Assembly (NCBI RefSeq): GCF_902498195.1
Contig: NZ_CABVIY010000005.1
Coordinates: forward strand, 496,001-560,000
Reading direction: 5' to 3'
Source: Pseudomonas fluorescens
Lineage (GTDB): Bacteria > Pseudomonadota > Gammaproteobacteria > Pseudomonadales > Pseudomonadaceae
Length of the DNA: 64,000 nucleotides
The translations under genes and the position numbers were made by a program. Below are positions 15,888 through 23,673 of this stretch, one piece after another. The stretch's first letter is position 1; each line of letters opens with the position of its first letter. The notes beneath the pieces were generated by a model, which did no database searches, was not told the origin of the DNA, and saw only the letters and a program-made list of their open reading frames with translations.

Positions 15888-16769
15888 TCACCCCTGCCAC
15901 TTCCCACCCTCGACAATCACGCTCTCAGGCTTGGTGTCATCGCTCAGCTCTTTACGTACATATTGGTCGTACAGCTTGAGCAGGTACTTCTCTTCACCCA
16001 GCTTCGCCAACTCGGCATTGACCCAGTCGCGCAGCTCGATATTGCCCTTCTTCACCGCCGGCGCAATCGGTGCTTCGGCGCCGAGTTTCTGCTCAAGCAC
16101 GCGGTAGCCCGGGTTCTGCTTGGCCCAGCTGAACAGCACCAGGTTGTCCTGCGCGTAGGCATCGCCCCGACCATTGGCCAGCGCCTGCAAGGACTCGGAG
16201 TTTTTCTCGAATTTGAGCAGTTTCCAGTCCGGGTGGTTCTTGGTCAGCCAGAGGTCGGCCGTGGTGCCAATGGTGACGATGGTGGTGCGGGTCGCCAGGT
16301 CATCGAGGTTTTTCACCCCGCTGTCCGCAGGCACCAGCGCCTGCACCGCGACCTTGAGGTTCGGGTTGGTGAATTCCACCGCTTCCTTGCGCTCCGGGGT
16401 GACGGTCATGTTGGCCAGGATCAGGTCGACTTTGTCGCTTTGCAGGAACGGAATGCGGCTCGCCGGCTCCACGGCGACGAACTCGACCTTGTTTTCGTCG
16501 CCCAGCAGATCCTTGGCGAATTGCCGGCCGATGTCGGTATCGAAGCCCACATAGCGCCCGGCTTCATTGACGAAACCGAACGGCGGCTTGTCGGTAAACA
16601 CGCCCACGATCAGCTTGTCCCGCGCCTTGATTTTTTCCAGGTAACCGGCCGGCGCGGCGCTTTCGCTGGCGACTTTGGGTTTGGGCGGCTCTTCGGTTTT
16701 GTTGCAGCCGGCCAGCAGCGCAAGGCCCAGCAGCGGGAGAAGCAAGAGTGACGACTTGGCAGTTTTCAT
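15888..16769 (-). CDS. Polar amino-acid ABC transporter substrate-binding lipoprotein
   Basis: A 293-residue family-3 solute-binding protein (SBP_bac_3). The signal peptide carries a lipobox LLAGC with Cys22, so it is probably a lipid-anchored binding protein. Typical motifs: KLIVGVFTDKPPFGFVNEAGRYVGFDTDIGRQ in outline, DLILANMTVTPERKEAVEFTNP, and IGTTADLWLTKN. The ligand is unknown; acidic amino acids or cystine are possible. It is the last gene of a four-gene operon and its ATG overlaps the stop of the ATPase gene (16766-16769), unusual in that binding proteins are more often encoded first. Confidence 0.88.
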   Translation of the reverse strand: MKTAKSSLLLLPLLGLALLAGCNKTEEPPKPKVASESAAPAGYLEKIKARDKLIVGVFTDKPPFGFVNEAGRYVGFDTDIGRQFAKDLLGDENKVEFVAVEPASRIPFLQSDKVDLILANMTVTPERKEAVEFTNPNLKVAVQALVPADSGVKNLDDLATRTTIVTIGTTADLWLTKNHPDWKLLKFEKNSESLQALANGRGDAYAQDNLVLFSWAKQNPGYRVLEQKLGAEAPIAPAVKKGNIELRDWVNAELAKLGEEKYLLKLYDQYVRKELSDDTKPESVIVEGGKWQG

Positions 16770-17548
16770 GGCAGTTCCAGTTCCTTTGTTTGAGTCGTTT
16801 TGGGTAGTGCGGCGACGTAGGAGAACTTCTCCAGGAACTGCTGCGCGCGTGCGGTTTGCGGGTTCGTAAAGAAAGTCTCGGGAGGGTTTTGTTCAAGGAT
16901 GCGCCCGGCATCCATGAACACGATGCGGTCGGCCACGGCGCGGGCGAAGGCCATTTCGTGGGTGACGATCAACAGGGTCATGCCCTCGCGGGCCAGGCCC
17001 TGGATGACCTCCAGCACTTCCTTGACCATTTCCGGGTCGAGGGCGGCGGTGACTTCATCGAAGAGCATGACCTTGGGGTTCATGCACAGCGAGCGGACGA
17101 TAGCAATGCGTTGCTGCTGGCCGCCGGAGAGCTGGCGTGGGAACGCATCACGCTTGTCCGCCAGTCCCACGCGGTCAAGCAAGGCCTGCGCCTGGGCGCG
17201 GGCTTCATGGCGATCGCGTTTTTGCACCTTGAGCGGGCCCAGCAGCAGGTTGTCGAGCACGCTCATGTGCGGGAACAGGTGATAACTCTGGAACACCATG
17301 CCGATCTGCTGCCGGACTTCGCGCCAGTCGGTGGCCTTGTCCAGCAGTTCGCGGCCGGCAAATTTCAGGCTGCCGCTGTGGGCGACTTCCAGGCCGTTGA
17401 GGCAACGCAGCAAGGTGCTTTTGCCACAGCCGCTGGGGCCGAGGATGACGATGACTTCGCCCGGTTTCACGCCCAGGTCGATGCCGTCGAGCACCTGTTG
17501 CTCGCCGAAAAACTTGTTGAAACCCTTGAACTCGATCAATGCGCTCAT
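16766..17548 (-). CDS. Polar amino-acid ABC transporter ATP-binding protein
   Basis: A 260-residue ATPase from the ATG complementary to 17546-17548, chosen because it overlaps the permease stop (ATGA) and gives the standard N-terminus MSALIEFKGFNKFFGEQQVL. Walker A GPSGCGKS (37-44), Q-loop MVFQSYHLFPHMSV, signature LSGGQQQR and Walker B VMLFDEVTAALDPE are intact and match the GlnQ/HisP group. It energizes the two downstream-listed permeases encoded upstream in the same operon. Confidence 0.92.
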   Translation of the reverse strand: MSALIEFKGFNKFFGEQQVLDGIDLGVKPGEVIVILGPSGCGKSTLLRCLNGLEVAHSGSLKFAGRELLDKATDWREVRQQIGMVFQSYHLFPHMSVLDNLLLGPLKVQKRDRHEARAQAQALLDRVGLADKRDAFPRQLSGGQQQRIAIVRSLCMNPKVMLFDEVTAALDPEMVKEVLEVIQGLAREGMTLLIVTHEMAFARAVADRIVFMDAGRILEQNPPETFFTNPQTARAQQFLEKFSYVAALPKTTQTKELELP

Positions 17549-18204
17549 GCTTGCGTCCAGCGCCGTTCCAGCACACGCGAGGCGGCCGACAACGGGTAGC
17601 AAATGAAAAAGAAAAACAGGAAAAGCGCACCGTAGATCAGCACCGATTCGTAGGTGCGTTCGATGATTTGCTGGCCGACCTTGATCACATCCACCACACC
17701 GATCAGCACGGCCAGGGAGCTGGTCTTGATGATCCGCGTATAGACGTTGATGGTCGGCGGCGTCATGCGTTTCAGTGCCTGCGGCAGCAACACGTAGCCG
17801 TAGAGTTGCGGACCATCCAGGCCGATCGACAGCCCGGCTTCACGCTGGCCGCGCGGCAGCGAGTGCAACGCTCCGCGCACCACTTCGCCCACCTCGCTGG
17901 CGCCCCACAGCGACAGCACCAGCACCGCACACCAGAAGCTCGGAATGCTCAGGCCAAGGAAAATCGGCAGGCCGAAGAACAACAAATACAACCAGACCAG
18001 CACCGGGATCGCCCGGAACAGTTCCAGGTAAACCCGCAGGATCACGTTCAGCCACGTCACATTGAGCGTGCGCAGCACGCCGTAGAGCACGCCGCCGACG
18101 GTGCTGATGGCAATGCTCAGGAAAGAAATCGACAGGGTTTGCAGCGCCCCCTTGCCCAGTTGCGGCAAGGACACCCACAACAACTCAAGACCCGAACTGG
18201 CCAT
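17545..18204 (-). CDS. Polar amino-acid ABC transporter permease (second)
   Basis: A 219-residue HisM/GlnP-type permease with about five TM helices. The start region GALQTLSISFLSIAISTVGG and the EAA loop (EAGLSIGLDGPQLYGYVLLPQALKRMTPPTINVYTRIIKTSSLA, in outline) are typical. It overlaps the first permease by 20 bases and the ATPase gene by 4, which implies tightly coupled synthesis of a heterodimeric membrane domain. Confidence 0.92.
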   Translation of the reverse strand: MASSGLELLWVSLPQLGKGALQTLSISFLSIAISTVGGVLYGVLRTLNVTWLNVILRVYLELFRAIPVLVWLYLLFFGLPIFLGLSIPSFWCAVLVLSLWGASEVGEVVRGALHSLPRGQREAGLSIGLDGPQLYGYVLLPQALKRMTPPTINVYTRIIKTSSLAVLIGVVDVIKVGQQIIERTYESVLIYGALFLFFFFICYPLSAASRVLERRWTQA

Positions 18205-18850
18205 GCTGGAGCCTCCTTTCCAGGCGGCTGAGCAGCAGCGACAACGGCAGGAACAACAGCACGCAGATCAACGTCAGCACGGCGAGCATTTCGTAGGTTT
18301 TGTAATACAGCGCGATGTAGCTCTTGGTGGTGTAGAGAATCTCCGGCACCGCCACCGCCGAAACCACGGTGGTTTCCTTGAGCAGGAAAATGAAATTGGC
18401 GAACAGCGACGGCAGGCTGAGGATGCCCGCCTGCGGCAGGATCACGTAGCGCAGCAATTGCCCGTGGGACAGGCCGATGGACCGCCCGGACTCCAGTTGC
18501 GCCAAGGGCACCGCATCCACGCCGGCGCGCAGCACTTCGGTGAGGTAGGCGCCACCCAGGAAGGTCATAGTGATGATTGCCGCGGCAAAACCCGACACCT
18601 TGATGCCCAGCACCGGCAAGGCGAAATAGACGAAGAACAGCTGAATCAGCAGGGGTGTATTGCGCGCCAGTTCAACGTAGAGGCCCACGAGGCGCTGCAG
18701 GTACGGTGTGCGAAACACCAGAATCGTCGCGTTGATCAATGCCACCAGCAACGAGGTGCCGATAGCGATCAGGCCGACCTGCAGCGTCACGCCCACAGCC
18801 TTGAGAAAGGCCGGCAGGGTGGAGAGGATAAAAGCGTAATCGAAGTTCAT
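18185..18850 (-). CDS. Polar amino-acid ABC transporter permease (first gene of operon)
   Basis: A 221-residue HisQ/GlnP-type permease starting MNFDYAFILSTLPAFLKAVG at the ATG complementary to 18848-18850, with AGGA about 8 bases upstream. The EAA loop is ESGRSIGLSHGQLLRYVILPQAGILSLPSLF in outline. It heads the operon permease-permease-ATPase-binding protein. The A/T-rich stretch upstream (18935-18956) resembles those before other sulfur-related genes in this window, which hints that the cargo may be a sulfur compound such as cystine; this is inference. Confidence 0.92.
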   Translation of the reverse strand: MNFDYAFILSTLPAFLKAVGVTLQVGLIAIGTSLLVALINATILVFRTPYLQRLVGLYVELARNTPLLIQLFFVYFALPVLGIKVSGFAAAIITMTFLGGAYLTEVLRAGVDAVPLAQLESGRSIGLSHGQLLRYVILPQAGILSLPSLFANFIFLLKETTVVSAVAVPEILYTTKSYIALYYKTYEMLAVLTLICVLLFLPLSLLLSRLERRLQHGQFGS

Positions 18851-18898
18851 TGAACATCCTGGACGCCGCTCGGTAAGCGACGGTGGTGCTGACCACGG

Positions 18899-18956
18899 GC
18901 CATGATGGCGGCCCGGCAAGCATCGACTTTAAAGGTATAAGAATGAGAATTTAAAT
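18899..18956 (-). promoter_or_regulatory. Promoter region of the amino-acid ABC operon
   Basis: A short hairpin (GGGCC-gccatcat-GGCCC on the minus strand, about 18899-18916) and an A/T-rich element TATAAGAATGAGAATTTAAATA in two 11-base halves (18935-18956). No convincing -35/-10 pair was fixed. From here to 19129 I see nothing else coding. Confidence 0.35.
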
Positions 18957-19129
18957 ACCGTTAAAGCATATTGATATCACTCAAAAAGCTAGTCTGTGAA
19001 TTTGCCGGGGCGGCGGAAGAAGGCTATTTTCCCTTGCGCCGTAGGAAGGATCTTTTTTTCGAATGACCCTCCAAGGACGGAACGGATTTGGCCAGACTCC
19101 CCGGCCGAACCATCACAAGGAAGCGAAAA

Positions 19130-19225
19130 ATGGCAGATGCAAAAGTGCCGCAGCCGATGAATCCGCAGGACATCGTCAAGTGGCTGGTGGCGTTGCGCAG
19201 GGCGATGAAGGACAGAGTCTCCTGA
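19130..19225 (+). CDS. Putative 31-residue small ORF
   Basis: ATG at 19130 preceded by AAGGAAG (19117-19123) at a good spacing. The peptide starts MADAKVPQPMNPQDIVKWLV and ends ALRRAMKDRVS; the C-terminal part would form a basic amphipathic helix. The stop lies 15 bases before a REPIN. Nothing known is recognized. The ribosome site and the proline-free helical half speak for a real peptide, but its size makes chance possible. Confidence 0.35.
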   Translation: MADAKVPQPMNPQDIVKWLVALRRAMKDRVS

Positions 19226-19239
19226 GGCGCAAAGATACC

Positions 19240-19330
19240 TGTGGGAGCGGGCTTGCTCGCGAAAGCGGCGTGTCAGTCGACAGGTCTGCCGAATTTGGAA
19301 ACGCATTCGCGAGCAAGCCCGCTCCCACAG
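19240..19330. repeat. REPIN, GCGAGCAAGCCCGCTCCCAC class
   Basis: Arms about 19240-19264 and 19305-19330 around a 40-base spacer, between the small ORF and the terminator of the second metQ. Confidence 0.88.
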
Positions 19331-19343
19331 GAAAAGCGGGCGC

Positions 19344-19379
19344 AAAAAAACGCCGACGCTATTGCTAGCCGTCGGCGTT
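19344..19379 (-). terminator. Intrinsic terminator of the second metQ
   Basis: On the minus strand AACGCCGACGG pairs with CGTCGGCGTT around a short loop, followed by seven T residues (complement of 19344-19350). It lies 30 bases after the metQ stop codon. Confidence 0.85.
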
Positions 19380-19408
19380 GGTAACCTTGAAGGGGTTTAC
19401 CTGGCGAA

Positions 19409-20191
19409 TCAGAACGCCGGCAGTACCGCGCCGCTGTACTTCTTCTCGATGAATGCTTTCACTTCCGGGCTGGTCAGGGCCTTGGCCAGTTTCTGGATGG
19501 CGGCGCTGTCCTTGTTGTCCGGACGGGCCACCAGGAAGTTCACGTAAGGCGAATCCGCGCCTTCGATCACCAGCGCGTCTTTAGCCGGGTTCAGGCCCGC
19601 TTCCAGCGCGTAGTTGGTGTTGATCATGTCCAGGTCGACCTGATCCAGCACACGCGGCAGCATGGCGGATTCCAGTTCCTTGAACTTGAAGTTGTGCGGG
19701 TTCTTGGCGATGTCTTTCGGGGTCGCCAGGGCGTTTTTCGGGTCTTTGAGCTCGATCAGGCCGGCTTTCTGCAGCAGGATCAGGGCACGGCCGCTGTTGC
19801 TGCCTTCGTTAGGGATGGCAATGGTCGCGCCGTCTTTGAGCTCGGCCAGGGTTTTGACTTTCTTCGAGTAGCCACCGAACGGTTCAACATGAACGCCGAT
19901 CACGGTCACCAGGTTGGTGCCTTTGCCTTCGTTGAAGCTTTTCAGGTACGGCAGGGTCTGGAAGTAGTTGGCGTCCAGACGCTTCTGGTCGACCTGTACG
20001 TTCGGCTGAACGTAGTCGGTGAAGACTTTGATTTCCAGGTCCACGCCTTCTTTGGCGAGGGTCGGCTTGATCAGCTCGAGAATTTCGGCGTGTGGAATCG
20101 GGGTCGCAGCCACGACCAGTTTCTCGCCAGCCTGGGCCAGACCCGCGGTCAGGGCAGCCGCCAGTGCGGTGAACAACAGAACCTTTTTCAT
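19409..20191 (-). CDS. metQ: MetQ/NlpA-family substrate-binding protein (second copy, orphan)
   Basis: A 260-residue binding protein: Sec signal peptide MKKVLLFTALAAALTAGLA, then VVAATPIPHAEILELIKP, the DANYFQTLPYL motif and AIPNEGSNSGRALILLQKAG, all MetQ-like. As in the first metQ there is no lipobox. About 250 residues are shared in fold with the copy at 2553, but the sequences are clearly diverged, suggesting another ligand. No metN/metI pair is adjacent, so it may feed a transporter encoded elsewhere, including metNI at 3.4-5.1 kb. AAGGACACTGC precedes the ATG. A strong terminator follows. Confidence 0.92.
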   Translation of the reverse strand: MKKVLLFTALAAALTAGLAQAGEKLVVAATPIPHAEILELIKPTLAKEGVDLEIKVFTDYVQPNVQVDQKRLDANYFQTLPYLKSFNEGKGTNLVTVIGVHVEPFGGYSKKVKTLAELKDGATIAIPNEGSNSGRALILLQKAGLIELKDPKNALATPKDIAKNPHNFKFKELESAMLPRVLDQVDLDMINTNYALEAGLNPAKDALVIEGADSPYVNFLVARPDNKDSAAIQKLAKALTSPEVKAFIEKKYSGAVLPAF

Positions 20192-20297
20192 GCAGTGTCC
20201 TTATCGAATATCACAGTCGCTTGTGGCGACGGCTATTAGTACGTGTGCCAGTGAAGTGCTATCGCCGGCGTGAGGCGGACAATACCGGGATTTTTTA

Positions 20298-20340
20298 TTC
20301 CCGAACAATATCTTTTATTCACTTTCATATTCCATTTTGT
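20298..20340 (-). promoter_or_regulatory. A/T-rich promoter region of the second metQ
   Basis: On the minus strand GAATATGAAAGTGAATAAAA is followed by GATATTGTTCGGGAATAAAA, two direct GAATA-containing blocks about 20 bases apart, 110-150 bases before the ATG. Possible CysB-type binding region; not demonstrable from sequence alone. Confidence 0.3.
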
Positions 20341-20368
20341 TCATACAGCTCTAGCCCGCGCATTACCC

Positions 20369-20469
20369 TGTAGGAGCGAGCCTGCTCGCGATGAACGCAA
20401 GGACGACACGGGCACCCAGAAAACCCGCGTCATCGTTGACGACCATCGCGAGCAGGCTCGCTCCTACAG
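20369..20469. repeat. REPIN, GCGAGCAGGCTCGCTCC class, overlapping the end of a gene
   Basis: Arms CTGTAGGAGCGAGCCTGCTC (from 20369) and ATCGCGAGCAGGCTCGCTCC (to 20469) around a 50-base spacer. The last arm contains the stop codon of the sigma-54-type gene at 20464-20466. Confidence 0.88.
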
Positions 20470-21387
20470 GAGGCCAGTTTGCTTAAGTATCTGTTTCAGG
20501 GCGTCTTTTTCAGTGTCAGTGGCATTGCCGAGAATCTGTTTGAGCTGCTGTTCGATGCGTCCCAAACCTTCATCGGGCAAGTTCAGATGCTCCGGCAAAA
20601 TCTCGTCGCCAGTACTCACCAGCAGCGCAAAGTGGATGACGTTTTCCAGCTCCCGGGTATTGCCCGGCCAGCTGTGCCGTTCCAGCACCCGTTGCGCGGC
20701 CTCGCTGATCAGTGGCACCGGCAGGTCCAGGCGTTGGCTGTAGATGCCCAGAAAGTACTCCGCCAGAGACAGGATATCGCCCACCCGTTCGCGCAGTGCC
20801 GGCAGTTCCAGCTGGCCTTCGCTGAGGTAGTGATAGAGGCGCTCATGGAATTTGCCGGCGGCGACCGCCTGGGCCAGGTCGATGCTGGTGGCAGCGACCA
20901 GTCGCACGTCCACCGGGCTCGGCTGGTGTGCACCGACACGGGTGACCTCGTGGTTTTCCAGGGCGGCGAGCAGTTTGATCTGGATCGGCAGCGGCAAGTC
21001 GCCGATCTCGTCCAGGTACAAGGTGCCGCCGTTGGCCGAGCCGAACCAGCCGGCACGGCTGCTGGCCGATCCGCTGTAACTGCCCGCCGCATAGCCGAAC
21101 AGTTCGGCGTCGGCGTAGGTCGGGCTGATGGCGCCGCAATTGACCGAGACGAACAACCCGCCGCGATCACTGGCGCGATGGATGTGCCGCGCCAGCAGTT
21201 CCTTGCCGGTGCCGGTTTCACCACGGATCAGCACCGAGATGGCGCGCGGCGCCAGCTGCTCCATTTCCTGGCGCAACTGCCGTGAGCGCGGATCGACAAA
21301 CACCAGCGCCTTGGCGCGGATGCTCAGGGGACTTTTTTCGGCGTCTGGAAAGGTCAGCAGCGGCTGACCGAAGGTTTCAAAGCTCAT
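20464..21387 (-). CDS. Sigma-54-type AAA+ activator lacking receiver and HTH domains; degenerate GAFTGA loop
   Basis: A 307-residue protein, essentially only the AAA+ domain. Walker A GETGTGKE is at residues 56-63, Walker B GTLYLDEIGD at 121-130, and the arginine-finger/sensor regions (FHERLYHYL, LPALRER, WPGNTRELENV) are intact. The sigma-54 contact loop, normally GAFTGA, reads GSYSGS at 102-107. After RIEQQLKQILGNATDTEKDALKQ the protein stops without the usual Fis-type helix-turn-helix; the TAG stop is supplied by a REPIN arm. I recall SfnR, the regulator of sulfone use in Pseudomonas, as a relative without receiver domain, and the sulfur context agrees. Start: ATG complementary to 21385-21387; the hydrolase gene lies 49 bases upstream. 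Confidence 0.75.
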   Translation of the reverse strand: MSFETFGQPLLTFPDAEKSPLSIRAKALVFVDPRSRQLRQEMEQLAPRAISVLIRGETGTGKELLARHIHRASDRGGLFVSVNCGAISPTYADAELFGYAAGSYSGSASSRAGWFGSANGGTLYLDEIGDLPLPIQIKLLAALENHEVTRVGAHQPSPVDVRLVAATSIDLAQAVAAGKFHERLYHYLSEGQLELPALRERVGDILSLAEYFLGIYSQRLDLPVPLISEAAQRVLERHSWPGNTRELENVIHFALLVSTGDEILPEHLNLPDEGLGRIEQQLKQILGNATDTEKDALKQILKQTGLL

Positions 21388-21436
21388 GGCAGTCTCCCGC
21401 CCAAAACCGCCGGGAGACGGGGGGCGTTGAAAAAAA

Positions 21437-22018
21437 TTAAGCGCGGCGCAGGGCGTGGTGCTCCATGCGGTTTTGCAGACGATAGAGATAAGCAAAACCC
21501 TGCTCCCAGCGCTGGTGGCCGGATTTCACGTTGATGTGCCCGGCACCCGACAGGATCCCCGCCTCGGCGCCCCAGTTGCGCGCCAGTTCCAGTGCACGCG
21601 GCGCACTGACGGCGCTGTCGTTGTCGGAGCTGACGATCTGGCTGGGAAACGGCAGCAGGTCCGTCGGAATCGGCGCGAAATTGCGCAGGGCCGGTGCGCA
21701 CGCCGGGCGCTCGACATCGGCCGGGGCGACCAGCAAGGCACCGCGCACCTGGCGCAAATACGGCAGTGGTGCCGTCGCCGCCCAATGGGCGACGGTGATG
21801 CAGCCCAGGCTATGGGCAATCAGGATCACCGGGGTGCTGTCGGCGGCGATGGCCTCGGCCAGCGCCGCGACCCAGTCTTCACGCCGCGGCGTCAGCCAGT
21901 CGGCCTGCTCCACCCGTGCGCTGTTCGGCAGGCTGTTTTGCCAGTGGCTTTGCCAATGATCGTCTGGCGATCCTTGCCAGCCCGGCACAATCAGGTAGCG
22001 AATGGATTCGTTGCGCAT
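21437..22018 (-). CDS. RBBP9/YdeN-family serine hydrolase
   Basis: A 193-residue alpha/beta hydrolase. It begins with the RBBP9 signature YLIVPGWQGSPDDHWQSHW; the nucleophile elbow is AHSLG, the probable acid is in SSDNDSAV and the catalytic histidine in GAGHIN, giving a complete triad. The substrate is unknown. A GGAGAG ribosome site precedes the ATG. It is probably co-transcribed with the sigma-54-type gene 49 bases downstream; I recall RBBP9-like genes next to sfnR-like genes in other pseudomonads, unverified. Confidence 0.88.
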   Translation of the reverse strand: MRNESIRYLIVPGWQGSPDDHWQSHWQNSLPNSARVEQADWLTPRREDWVAALAEAIAADSTPVILIAHSLGCITVAHWAATAPLPYLRQVRGALLVAPADVERPACAPALRNFAPIPTDLLPFPSQIVSSDNDSAVSAPRALELARNWGAEAGILSGAGHINVKSGHQRWEQGFAYLYRLQNRMEHHALRRA

Positions 22019-22070
22019 GGGGGAGCTCTCCTGCTGCGTGTCTGTTACGGATCGAGTATAGGGAGGAGAG

Positions 22071-22125
22071 TTATATTCGTTAAGGAATAAGAAGCTATTT
22101 ATTAAGACCCATATCGAATAAGTAA
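22071..22125 (-). promoter_or_regulatory. A/T-rich promoter region of the hydrolase/sigma-54-type gene pair
   Basis: Contains ATTC-gttaag-GAAT (22074-22087) and a second GAATAAG (22116-22122), the same motif family as at 18935-18956 and 31013-31037. Confidence 0.3.
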
Positions 22126-22136
22126 TGCGATCAAAT

Positions 22137-22223
22137 GTGGGATCGGGCTTGCTCGCGAAGGCGGAGTGTCAGTCGATATTCATGTTGCTAATGCACCGCC
22201 TTCGCGAGCAAGCCCGCTCCCAC
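22137..22223. repeat. REPIN, GCGAGCAAGCCCGCTCCCAC class
   Basis: Arms about 22137-22160 (with GATCGG in place of GAGCGG) and 22199-22223, spacer about 38 bases. Confidence 0.85.
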
Positions 22224-22249
22224 AAAGGATTGAGGTGTTCCGGGCGGAA

Positions 22250-22286
22250 TAAAAAAGGGGCCGCACCCTGCCAAGGAGACGGCCCC
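22250..22286 (-). terminator. Intrinsic terminator on the minus strand
   Basis: GGGGCCG (22280-22286 complement) pairs with CGGCCCC (22257-22263 complement), followed by six T residues (complement of 22251-22256). It would end transcripts coming from the desaturase gene or from a separate small RNA. Confidence 0.75.
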
Positions 22287-22430
22287 GGAAACTCGGAATC
22301 TGTTCAACAACCTGGCACAGATGATTGGCGAAATCGGTTATCCAATAAAGGAATATTTAATTACTTTAATAGATCTAAATTGAATAAGCCGATGACCCCA
22401 CGTCGACCGCCAATCATCGTTGCTTGCACC
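22287..22430 (-). ncRNA. Candidate small RNA or structured 3' UTR before the terminator
   Basis: A perfect 11-base inverted repeat, GATGATTGGCG (22320-22330) and CGCCAATCATC (22408-22418), encloses a second pairing, ATCGGTTAT (22333-22341) with ATAAGCCGAT (22384-22393, one bulge). The interior is A/T-rich. On the minus strand this stem is followed by the strong terminator at 22250-22286. There is no ORF. It could be a stand-alone sRNA, a 3'-UTR-derived RNA of the desaturase gene, or a small mobile-element relic. Confidence 0.4.
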
Positions 22431-22499
22431 ACAACCTAATGTCCCTTTGGGTCAAATTGATGACGGATTGACTGGCATTTGAGTTTCCGGGTTCACGCC

Positions 22500-23573
22500 T
22501 CAGGCCTGAGCAGCGCTGGCCTGCTTCGGTTCTGTCGCCTCCTGGCGCACAAACCGGTTCGCCCGGCCGAACGTGCCGAAGTCGTTGAAGCGCACGCCCA
22601 TCTCGCGCATCACCTGGTGCGCCACCGGGACCGTCATCTGGCGGATGTAGAACGGCTCCTTCACCACGAAATGATGAATCCCGTGGCTGCTGCCGAAGTT
22701 GAAGCAGAACGCCTGCAACGGCCACAGCCACCAGGCGTTCAACACCTGACACTGCTGCATCACGTTGCCCGGTTCGACGTCACCGTAGTAGTGCATGTTC
22801 GAGCTGATGAAGTGCAGGCAAAAGGTGCGCAGCACGTTCGGGCCGATGATCACCACGGCGGCGATGTCGATCACGTTCATCACCGACAATGTGGTCGTCG
22901 ACCATTCGATCGGCGCGCCCAGCAGATGGGCGATGCCATTGGCGGCATGGAAGCCGAGAAACACATACCACGCCCCCCAATGCACCAGCGCCAGCGGCGC
23001 GTAGACCTTCAGCGTGCGCTGGATGATGCTGAATTTTTGAGCCCGGGTTTTCGCTCGCAGCATGCGAATGAACGACGACATCATGTTGTCGCCGACCATC
23101 AAGAAGCGGGCGATGCCCCAGGGTTCGCCGTTGGTGATCGCCCGCTCTTCCATGTCGGTTTCCGTGCCGGAAACCTTGTGGTGGTTGAGGTGCAGGTGAC
23201 GACGGATCCACGGGTTGATGGTGCTCGGGCGCGCCAGCCAGACCAGACCCATCATCAGGTTGTGCGGCACCCGCTGCTTGCGAAAGTACATGCTGTGGAT
23301 CAGGTCGTGTTCCAGCTCATGGGTCAGCGAAGCGAAAAATCCGTTGAGCAACAGGCACGCCCACCACGCCATGTGCCCGGTGATGTAGAGCGCCGCCGAC
23401 CCGATCATGCCGGCCAGCGCGAAGGCCAGAATGCCCGCGCCCAGGGCGTCCTGGTGCTTGAGAATCGGGTAGCGCTCGCGCAACTCGACGCCCTTGGCCA
23501 ACACCACCTCGCGAATATGCGCTGATCGCTGAGCTGCATTCAGTCGCTGGGGACTTGCAGAAGTACCGTGCAT
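22500..23573 (-). CDS. Fatty-acid desaturase family membrane protein
   Basis: A 357-residue integral-membrane di-iron desaturase/hydroxylase (FA_desaturase family). The three histidine boxes are present: HELEHDLIH, HLHLNHH and HGIHHF. Four or more TM segments flank them (GAGILAFALAGMIGSAALYI; VYAPLALVHWGAWYVFLGF). The third box in HxxHH form, preceded by NFGSSHG, differs from DesA. Whether it desaturates or hydroxylates lipids is open. It is divergently arranged with an AraC-type regulator 100 bases away, which probably controls it. AGAGGA precedes the ATG. Confidence 0.85.
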   Translation of the reverse strand: MHGTSASPQRLNAAQRSAHIREVVLAKGVELRERYPILKHQDALGAGILAFALAGMIGSAALYITGHMAWWACLLLNGFFASLTHELEHDLIHSMYFRKQRVPHNLMMGLVWLARPSTINPWIRRHLHLNHHKVSGTETDMEERAITNGEPWGIARFLMVGDNMMSSFIRMLRAKTRAQKFSIIQRTLKVYAPLALVHWGAWYVFLGFHAANGIAHLLGAPIEWSTTTLSVMNVIDIAAVVIIGPNVLRTFCLHFISSNMHYYGDVEPGNVMQQCQVLNAWWLWPLQAFCFNFGSSHGIHHFVVKEPFYIRQMTVPVAHQVMREMGVRFNDFGTFGRANRFVRQEATEPKQASAAQA

Positions 23574-23673
23574 GCTTCCATCCTCTGGTTATTGATGTTC
23601 GCATCCTGCCCGCTGCATGCTCTCGTAGCGGTAGCCGTGAACGCCAACCTGTTGACCGGAAGCGCCAATCAGC

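Noticed and set aside
22313..22329. TGGCAC...TTGGC resembling a sigma-54 -24/-12 promoter
   Set aside because: Spacing between GG and GC is two bases too long and no gene starts in the right place downstream.
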